Part shown: one piece after another, positions 1 through 5,155 of the stretch
Position numbering within the stretch: the stretch's first letter is position 1
Layout: each line of letters opens with the position of its first letter
Source of the DNA: an uncultured Rhodanobacteraceae bacterium
GTDB lineage: Bacteria > Pseudomonadota > Gammaproteobacteria > Xanthomonadales > Rhodanobacteraceae
DNA length: 6,528 nucleotides
Assembly: GCA_913053815.1 (NCBI GenBank)
Contig: CAJXGK010000110.1
Location: 1 to 6,528, forward strand
Reading direction: 5' to 3'
The notes under the pieces: model-generated
What the model was told of the DNA's origin: nothing
What the model saw: only the letters and a program-made list of their open reading frames with translations
Databases searched by the model: none
Program-made: the position numbers and the translations under genes

Positions 1-430
1 CCAAAATCACCGCGTCAATTTGAGCATCGTTGATCTTCCAGACTTGGGGCCGAGGCGCCTGGCCGGCAGCGTCGAGGAAGCCGGCCAGCGCGACAAGGGT
101 TGCAGGTTCTTTACCGGGTATCTCAAACAGGTATTCCACGGGCCAGACTTTACCCTGGGCGGTGAGGGTGTTCCCGACATTTCGCGCATCCGTGGTCAGT
201 ACCGCCAGCGTTATATCGTCGCCGGTTGGTTCAACCGCAGCATCGCCGACGGTGAAGGCTTGGGGCTTATCCCGGCGTCGGTCGATCTGGGGCAGGGTGG
301 CAAAAACCCGCACCCCCTCCTGGCCGAGGGCGCGCCCGAAGAAGCGCGAACGCACTTCGCGATCCTCGCGCGGCACGAAGACGAAGCGGTCGCCGAGAAG
401 GGCCGCTTCTACGATGGGGTGGCGCTGCAT
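1..430 (-). CDS. Hypothetical protein, partial (runs off left edge)
   Basis: I do not recognise this protein. A minus-strand frame is open from an ATG at 430-428 to the left edge (about 143 codons), with an in-frame TAG just upstream at 466-464. From about 320 down to 1 it reads as ordinary soluble protein with hydrophobic core strands, for example D-D-I-T-L-A-V-L-T-T-D-A-R-N-V, then K-V-W-P-V-E-Y-L-F-E-I-P-G, then A-T-L-V-A-L-A-G-F-L-D-A-A-G. I see no signal peptide, membrane segment or catalytic motif. Its codons lie exactly opposite those of the plus-strand frame at 20-667, so only one of the two can be real at any point. Amino-acid make-up favours the minus frame on the left and the plus frame on the right of about 330. 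The part from 330 to 430 is therefore doubtful, and the true start could be lost at a junction. If real, the gene points away from pglZ and is not part of the BREX operon. Confidence 0.35.
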   Translation of the reverse strand, partial: MQRHPIVEAALLGDRFVFVPREDREVRSRFFGRALGQEGVRVFATLPQIDRRRDKPQAFTVGDAAVEPTGDDITLAVLTTDARNVGNTLTAQGKVWPVEYLFEIPGKEPATLVALAGFLDAAGQAPRPQVWKINDAQIDAVIL

Positions 431-667
431 CTGATGGGGAACGACGAGGCAGCGCTCGAGAAGCTACGCCCGTTCGTCGGGCGCACCGTCGATCCGACGG
501 AGACGACGATCCTGCTCCAGACGATCGCCGCCGCGTCGGACGAGCTCGGGGACCGGGTGGGCGCCATCGAAGCGCTCGATGCGCTGACACGCGCTCCGGT
601 CCCAGAAGAGGAGAAGGAAGCGGCGCGCGCTGCGGCCAAAGAAAGGCAGCAGGAGATAGACGAATGA
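20..667 (+). CDS. TPR-like helical protein fragment just upstream of pglZ
   Basis: The frame is open from the left edge (first possible start is a TTG at 20) to a TGA at 665-667. Only the part from about 330 on looks like a real protein. It is an acidic, alanine-rich helical stretch with a TPR-like rhythm (G-R-F-Y-D-G-V-A-L-H-L-M-G-N-D-E-A-A-L-E-K-L, then G-D-R-V-G-A-I-E-A-L-D-A-L) and a charged Glu/Lys/Arg tail. The spacing and a T-V-D-P-T-E-T turn remind me of the N-terminal helical repeats of LpoA-type penicillin-binding-protein activators of Myxococcota; this is recollection, not a search. The first 100 residues (rich in Gly/Arg, with few core strands) look like an antisense reading. GC is about 67-73% in hand-counted lines, well above the BREX genes. 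The stop overlaps the pglZ start as ATGA. That could be coupling, or chance, because an ATGA start supplies a stop to any frame open in that register. It is not a recognisable PglX C-terminus and may be a gene fragment at a rearrangement. Confidence 0.4.
   Translation: MSIVDLPDLGPRRLAGSVEEAGQRDKGCRFFTGYLKQVFHGPDFTLGGEGVPDISRIRGQYRQRYIVAGWFNRSIADGEGLGLIPASVDLGQGGKNPHPLLAEGAPEEARTHFAILARHEDEAVAEKGRFYDGVALHLMGNDEAALEKLRPFVGRTVDPTETTILLQTIAAASDELGDRVGAIEALDALTRAPVPEEEKEAARAAAKERQQEIDE
651..655 (+). promoter_or_regulatory. Ribosome binding site of pglZ
   Basis: A perfect AGGAG Shine-Dalgarno core lies 8 bases before the ATG at 664. It supports this start for pglZ over any internal Met. It also implies that pglZ can be translated independently, whatever the status of the reading frame that ends here. 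Confidence 0.7.
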
Positions 668-2997
668 CCGCCCGACTTGCACAGGGTGATACACTGATTG
701 AAGTGCTTACCACGCAACTGCGCGCGTGTACGTCAGTTAGCGACGGCATCGCGCCGCCGGTCGCCATTCTCTGGGCTGACCCGCAGGCACAATGGCGTAC
801 GCTTGTCCCAACGCTGCTGAAATCCGTGCCGGAACTCCTTATCTATGGCGACTACGATCCTGATGCCCGTACCGGACCGGCTATCTGGCTGCGCTGTATG
901 GTTGATCGGGCGCTTGAAGCGCCTACGTTGCCGAGTGACCGCACGCCTATTATTTACTTACCCGGCATCAGTCGGCAGCAACTCCGCGCCGGCGAAGACT
1001 GCCCGGATGCCCTGCAACCTTTGGTTGAACTGATGTACCGCGGCACGTTGTGGTTGCAACGCGGAGGCCATGACTGGTCCGCGACAGCGTTCATGACCTC
1101 CCATGATGCACTTAGTCTGGAATTGAGCGGCGACAACCAGACGACAGAAGCGCTTTTGCGAGCGTTGCCGGAATTCGCCGCCGAGCCGCTGGCTCGCTTT
1201 CAGGATCGCCGCCTTGAGGCTGATGATTTCGACCAGATGCTTGCCGCAGATGTCGTGCGCGACCTGTTGCTGTGGATGAATGATCCTGCTGCAACCCGTG
1301 AACGTTTCGGCGCAGATCGGTGGGCCGCATTCCAGAATCAATGCAAACAGCAGTTTCATTTTGATCCCGACACCGATGGCGAGACCGTAGCTGGCGAACA
1401 GCTGGGCACCGGTGAAGCTGCATGGGCGAGTTTGTGGGAGCGGTTTGAGGAAGCTCCAGCCAATTACCCTGGCATTCCCGATCTGCTCCGTCGCTCGAAG
1501 CCGAGTGGCCTGATCTTCGAGGCAGCGCGTTGGCCCGATGAGAACCAGAAAGACGAGGATGAGGTGCGACGCGCCTTCGGTGAGCTGGTGGAGTTATCAC
1601 ATGCCGAAGCGAACGCGAGGGTGCTCGAGCTGGAAGCAAAACACGGCGCGCGAAGATCGTGGGTCTGGTCACAATTAGGCCATTCCCCCATGGCACGGGT
1701 ACTGGCACCGCTGGCGGAGTTGGCGCGACATGCTCGTACCGCGATTGGCGGTCAAAGCCCCGATGATATCGCGCGCAGTTACATTGAAAGCGGTTGGCGC
1801 GCTGACCATGCTGCCTGGCAAGCTATTGCGATGACCAAAGGCGCCGACATTGAGCTGGTACGGGGCGTCGTACAACGACTGCTGGCGTCATGGATGGATG
1901 ATTCCGCACGTGCATTTCAGGGCGCGTTGAACGGCTGCCCACTGCCCGACCACGCGCACGCCGAGACTGTCACGGTGCCTGAAAGCGGTTGTCTGGTGTT
2001 CGCGGATGGCCTGCGTTATGACCTCGGCGAAGACCTGCGTGATCGACTCGAAGCTCACGGCTGCCGCGTGCGCATGGATTATCGCTGGGCAGCGATCCCC
2101 ACGGTGACCGCGACCGCAAAGCCGGCCGTCACGCCGGTGGTTAACGTCATTACCGGGGACAATTTGCGCGAGGACTTTGCACCGTTGATGGCTGATACGA
2201 AGAAACCGGTCAATGCAGGAGTACTGCGGGACGCGCTCAAGAATGATGGCTTTCAAGTGCTAGCGGGTGGCATGGGCGACTGGCCCGAAACGGATCAGGC
2301 GCGCGGCTGGACCGAGGAAGGCAAGATCGACACCCGGGGCCATCAACTGCAGAGTGACCTGCCGCAAATACTCGATAAAGAACTCGAGGGGCTGGCCGAC
2401 CGGATCATCGCGCTGCTCGATGGTGGCTGGCAAACCATTCGGGTCGTTACTGACCACGGCTGGGTATACCTGCCACTCGGTTTGCCGAAAGTCGAATTAC
2501 CTAAGCACTTGACGGCCAGCAAGTGGGCTCGCTGTGCAGCCATTGCCGGTGAGTCGCAAGTGGAGGTGCCGACGGCTCCGTGGCACTGGAACACGGCGCA
2601 AAACTTCGCAACTGCGCCGGGTATCGCATGCTTCACAGCCTCCAACTGTTACGCCCATGGGGGACTGAGCATCCAGGAATGCCTGACGCCCGATATGCAT
2701 ATCGAGCGCGTCGGCGGCGTGGCCGACCGAGCGTCGATTGAATCCGTGACCTGGAAAGGTATGCGGTGTTTTGTCGTAGCCGCAGATGTTAGCACCACTG
2801 TGACCGCCGACCTGCGACTGGCAACACCGGCAGGACAGTCGGTGGCTGCGGCCGTCAAGTCGCTTGATGAAGACGGGTCCACCAGCCTGTTGCTCGAAGA
2901 TGATGAATATGAACTGGAGGATCTTGTTGTCGTTCTGCTTGGCAGTGACGGCAAAGTTCTCGCAAAACACAAAACAAAAGTAGGTATCGACTCATGA
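664..2997 (+). CDS. pglZ: BREX-1 system phosphatase PglZ, type B
   Basis: PglZ is a core BREX protein of the alkaline-phosphatase superfamily, needed for phage exclusion. It is a cytoplasmic, metal-dependent phosphohydrolase-like protein whose precise substrate is not settled. The 777-residue length and N-terminal signatures fit the BREX-1 'type B' subgroup: I-L-W-A-D-P-Q-A-Q-W (35-44), Y-G-D-Y-D-P (61-66), G-P-A-I-W-L-R-C-M (71-79), Y-L-P-G-I-S-R-Q-Q-L-R (98-108) and Y-R-G-T-L-W-L-Q (125-132). The phosphatase-like core lies in the C-terminal half. F-A-D-G-L-R-Y-D (446-453) carries a probable metal ligand, D448. T-V-T-A-T-A-K-P (480-487) holds the candidate nucleophile threonine. V-T-D-H-G (595-599) and A-H-G-G-L-S-I-Q-E (664-672) supply further likely ligands (D597, H598, H665). 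The assignment of individual residues is inference by motif. The ATG at 664 has AGGAG 8 bases upstream. The stop overlaps the brxL start (ATGA), so the two are coupled in one operon. I see no frameshift or missing motif. Confidence 0.95.
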   Translation: MTARLAQGDTLIEVLTTQLRACTSVSDGIAPPVAILWADPQAQWRTLVPTLLKSVPELLIYGDYDPDARTGPAIWLRCMVDRALEAPTLPSDRTPIIYLPGISRQQLRAGEDCPDALQPLVELMYRGTLWLQRGGHDWSATAFMTSHDALSLELSGDNQTTEALLRALPEFAAEPLARFQDRRLEADDFDQMLAADVVRDLLLWMNDPAATRERFGADRWAAFQNQCKQQFHFDPDTDGETVAGEQLGTGEAAWASLWERFEEAPANYPGIPDLLRRSKPSGLIFEAARWPDENQKDEDEVRRAFGELVELSHAEANARVLELEAKHGARRSWVWSQLGHSPMARVLAPLAELARHARTAIGGQSPDDIARSYIESGWRADHAAWQAIAMTKGADIELVRGVVQRLLASWMDDSARAFQGALNGCPLPDHAHAETVTVPESGCLVFADGLRYDLGEDLRDRLEAHGCRVRMDYRWAAIPTVTATAKPAVTPVVNVITGDNLREDFAPLMADTKKPVNAGVLRDALKNDGFQVLAGGMGDWPETDQARGWTEEGKIDTRGHQLQSDLPQILDKELEGLADRIIALLDGGWQTIRVVTDHGWVYLPLGLPKVELPKHLTASKWARCAAIAGESQVEVPTAPWHWNTAQNFATAPGIACFTASNCYAHGGLSIQECLTPDMHIERVGGVADRASIESVTWKGMRCFVVAADVSTTVTADLRLATPAGQSVAAAVKSLDEDGSTSLLLEDDEYELEDLVVVLLGSDGKVLAKHKTKVGIDS
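2982..2984 (+). promoter_or_regulatory. Weak ribosome binding site of brxL inside pglZ
   Basis: Only a short AGG (in gtaggt) lies 9 bases before the brxL ATG at 2994. With the ATGA overlap, this weak signal suggests that brxL relies partly on ribosomes finishing pglZ. Confidence 0.4.
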
Positions 2998-5054
2998 CGA
3001 CCACCATTGAAATGGATCAGCTCGACCAACTCGCTGCCAGTGCGTTTGAAGGTTACCTCGTTCGTAAGGATCTCGTGCGTAAGTACTCCAGGCAATACCC
3101 AGTGCCGACCTATGTGGTTGAGTTTTTACTGGGACGTTATTGTGCAAGCACCGACCCCGAGGAAATTGCTGAAGGCCTGGCAATTGTTGAAAAGCAGTTG
3201 CAAGGTCGTACCGTTCGTACCGGCGATGAGGAATTGTTCAAATCCAGGGCGCGCGAAAAAGGTTCAGTAAAACTGATCGATATCGTGCGCACAAAACTCG
3301 ACGCAAAGAATGACTGCTACGTCGCGGAACTTCCAAGCCTAGCGCTCAAGGACGTGCAGATCAGTGACACACTGGTAAAGGAAAACGAGCGGATGCTCAC
3401 TGACGGTTTCTATGCCGAAGTCGTCCTGGAATACGACCCTGTTATCGCACAGGAAAAGAGCGGTCGGCCGTTTCTTATTTCCGGATTACGTCCAATTCAG
3501 ATGTCTAACCCGAATGTTCTCTCGGTTCTGGCAAAGGGCCGGCAGAACTTTACTACTGAAGAATGGCGACACTTCTTGCTGCGATCTGTGGGATATGAAC
3601 CACAGGCGCTCGATGAAAGAGCACAGATGGTGGTGCTCCTGCGTATGGTTTGCTTCGTGGAAAGAAACTACAACCTGGTCGAACTCGGCCCTCGCGGTAC
3701 GGGTAAGAGCCATATCTTTCAGCAGGTATCGCCCTACGCGCACCTGGTATCCGGTGGGAAAGCAACCGTCGCCAAGATGTTCGTCAATAACGCAAACGGC
3801 CAACGAGGCCTGGTATGTCAGTATGACGTGGTCTGCTTCGACGAGGTCTCCGGAGTCTCCTTTGACCAGAAGGATGGTGTCAACATACTAAAGGGTTACA
3901 TGGAATCAGGAGAGTTCAGCCGAGGCAAAGAAAGCATCCGTGCGGAAGGTGGCATTGTTATGGTCGGCAACTTCGATGTTGACGTAGAACAACAACAACG
4001 CATTGGCCATTTGCTCAGCCCGCTGCCTCCTGAGATGCGAAATGACACCGCATTTCAGGATCGTATTCACGCATTTTCACCTGGCTGGGACTTTCCCAAG
4101 CTCAATCCAAACCAACATCTGACAGATCACTTTGGATTCGTCAGCGATTTTCTAAGCGAGTGCTGGAGCCGAATGAGGCAAACCAGCCGGGTGACGGCAC
4201 TTCAGAACAGGGTCTTCTGGGGCGGTGCGCTAAGCGGTCGTGATATCAATGCTGTACAGAAGACTGCCTCTGGATTGTTAAAACTTCTCTTCCCGGATCC
4301 CGACATGCCAATTTCCGACGAGGATATGGAATGGACCGTGCGCCTTGCTCTGGAGTCACGCAGGCGAGTAAAGGAACAGCAAAAACGTTGTCTTAAAAGT
4401 GAATTCCGTAACACGCACTTTAGCTACACGCTGGGAATCGACGGCACGGAGCAATTCGTCACAACGCCGGAGTTGCACAGTGACGAAGCCATCGATGGTG
4501 ACCCGCTGCCGCCCGGCCAGGTCTGGGCTATTAGCCCGGGTACACCGGAAACCGGACCAGGACTTCATCGTATCGAGGTGAGCGTTGGGCCAGGTAGCGG
4601 GGTCAAAATTCTCAACGAGCCAAAGCCACCCGCATTTAGAGAGAGCGTCAAGGTTGGAGAACAAAATTTGTATGCGCGCGGGAAGCAGCTAATCGGTGAT
4701 CGTGATCCGCGCGGTCATGAGTACTCCATGCAACTTCGACCGTACGACAATGAAAAAACCGGCGCCGGCATGGGCCTCCCTGTTCTAATCGCGCTTGTCG
4801 GCGGCCTGCTTGACCGCAACACACGCGGCAGCACCATTATCGTCGGCCCACTTAATCTGGGCGGTTCGCTGGAGGTGCTGCAGAACCCGGTGGCCATTGT
4901 AGAGCTGGCGGTCGACAAGAAAGCGAGCACGGTGTTAATGCCAGTTTCGGCCCGCCGGGCGCTCAATGAGCTCCCGGACGAGTATTGGACGAAGACCAAC
5001 GTCGAATTTTACAGTGAACCGGCGGATGGAGTATTTAAGGCTTTGTTGGAGTGA
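2994..5054 (+). CDS. brxL: BREX system AAA+/Lon-like ATPase BrxL
   Basis: BrxL is the BREX protein with an AAA+ core and a Lon-like C-terminal domain. Structures of a homologue show a ring-shaped, ATP-dependent DNA-binding assembly resembling MCM helicase, thought to block phage replication. At 686 residues it has the usual full length. The N-terminal domain (about 1-200) has the typical opening F-E-G-Y-L-V-R-K-D-L-V (19-29), followed by P-T-Y-V-V-E-F-L-L-G-R-Y-C. The AAA+ module has Walker A G-P-R-G-T-G-K-S (232-239, Lys238), Walker B V-V-C-F-D-E (279-284) and D-R-I-H-A-F-S-P-G-W (356-365) with a candidate arginine finger, R357. The Lon-like domain spans roughly 530-686. It includes E-K-T-G-A-G-M-G-L-P (587-596), then G-P-L-N-L-G-G-S-L, and ends in F-Y-S-E-P-A-D-G-V-F-K-A-L. 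The serine of the Lon G-P-S-A-G motif is not seen there (glycine instead), consistent with a non-proteolytic role. The start overlaps the pglZ stop. No terminator follows directly. Confidence 0.95.
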   Translation: MTTTIEMDQLDQLAASAFEGYLVRKDLVRKYSRQYPVPTYVVEFLLGRYCASTDPEEIAEGLAIVEKQLQGRTVRTGDEELFKSRAREKGSVKLIDIVRTKLDAKNDCYVAELPSLALKDVQISDTLVKENERMLTDGFYAEVVLEYDPVIAQEKSGRPFLISGLRPIQMSNPNVLSVLAKGRQNFTTEEWRHFLLRSVGYEPQALDERAQMVVLLRMVCFVERNYNLVELGPRGTGKSHIFQQVSPYAHLVSGGKATVAKMFVNNANGQRGLVCQYDVVCFDEVSGVSFDQKDGVNILKGYMESGEFSRGKESIRAEGGIVMVGNFDVDVEQQQRIGHLLSPLPPEMRNDTAFQDRIHAFSPGWDFPKLNPNQHLTDHFGFVSDFLSECWSRMRQTSRVTALQNRVFWGGALSGRDINAVQKTASGLLKLLFPDPDMPISDEDMEWTVRLALESRRRVKEQQKRCLKSEFRNTHFSYTLGIDGTEQFVTTPELHSDEAIDGDPLPPGQVWAISPGTPETGPGLHRIEVSVGPGSGVKILNEPKPPAFRESVKVGEQNLYARGKQLIGDRDPRGHEYSMQLRPYDNEKTGAGMGLPVLIALVGGLLDRNTRGSTIIVGPLNLGGSLEVLQNPVAIVELAVDKKASTVLMPVSARRALNELPDEYWTKTNVEFYSEPADGVFKALLE

Positions 5055-5155
5055 AGTCGGGAACAACGTCGATTTGGAAAAGCCATACGTTCGGGCAATG
5101 CTGCTCTTCAAGCGCTGATAACAGCAACGATTCGTGTTAATGAAATGGAGCTTTC
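5055..5155. other. Intergenic spacer between brxL and the OLD-family gene
   Basis: These 101 bases hold no convincing gene. One short hairpin (GCTG-ATAA-CAGC, about 5115-5126) has only four stem pairs and no following T-run, so it is not a credible terminator. A TTGGAA (5074-5079) and AATGCT (5097-5102) pair with 17-base spacing is a poor promoter match. The gap and the change in base composition leave open whether the next gene shares the BREX transcript or has its own promoter. Confidence 0.5.
5147..5150 (+). promoter_or_regulatory. Ribosome binding site of the OLD-family gene
   Basis: GGAG lies 5 bases before the ATG at 5156 and selects that start. A competing ATG at 5145 opens a frame of only four codons and ends at TGA 5157-5159, overlapping the real start. 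Confidence 0.6.

Noticed and set aside
267..767. Long minus-strand frame of 166 codons spanning the pglZ start
   Set aside because: It is arginine/proline/serine-rich, typical of an antisense reading of GC-rich coding DNA. It overlaps the pglZ ribosome binding site and start, and shows no recognisable motif.
1112..1708. Minus-strand frame of 198 codons inside pglZ
   Set aside because: It lies entirely within the well-supported pglZ gene, is rich in Arg/His/Pro, and shows no domain.
2497..3095. Overlapping minus-strand frames across the pglZ/brxL junction
   Set aside because: They are antisense to two genes with clear family motifs, and their serine/threonine- and cysteine-rich composition looks non-coding.
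5074..5102. Possible promoter TTGGAA-17 bases-AATGCT before the OLD-family gene
   Set aside because: The -10 hexamer matches the consensus at only three of six positions, which is not distinguishable from chance.
5097..5127. Possible terminator hairpin after brxL
   Set aside because: The stems found (GCTG/CAGC or TGCTG/CAGCA) are only four or five pairs long, and no T-run follows.
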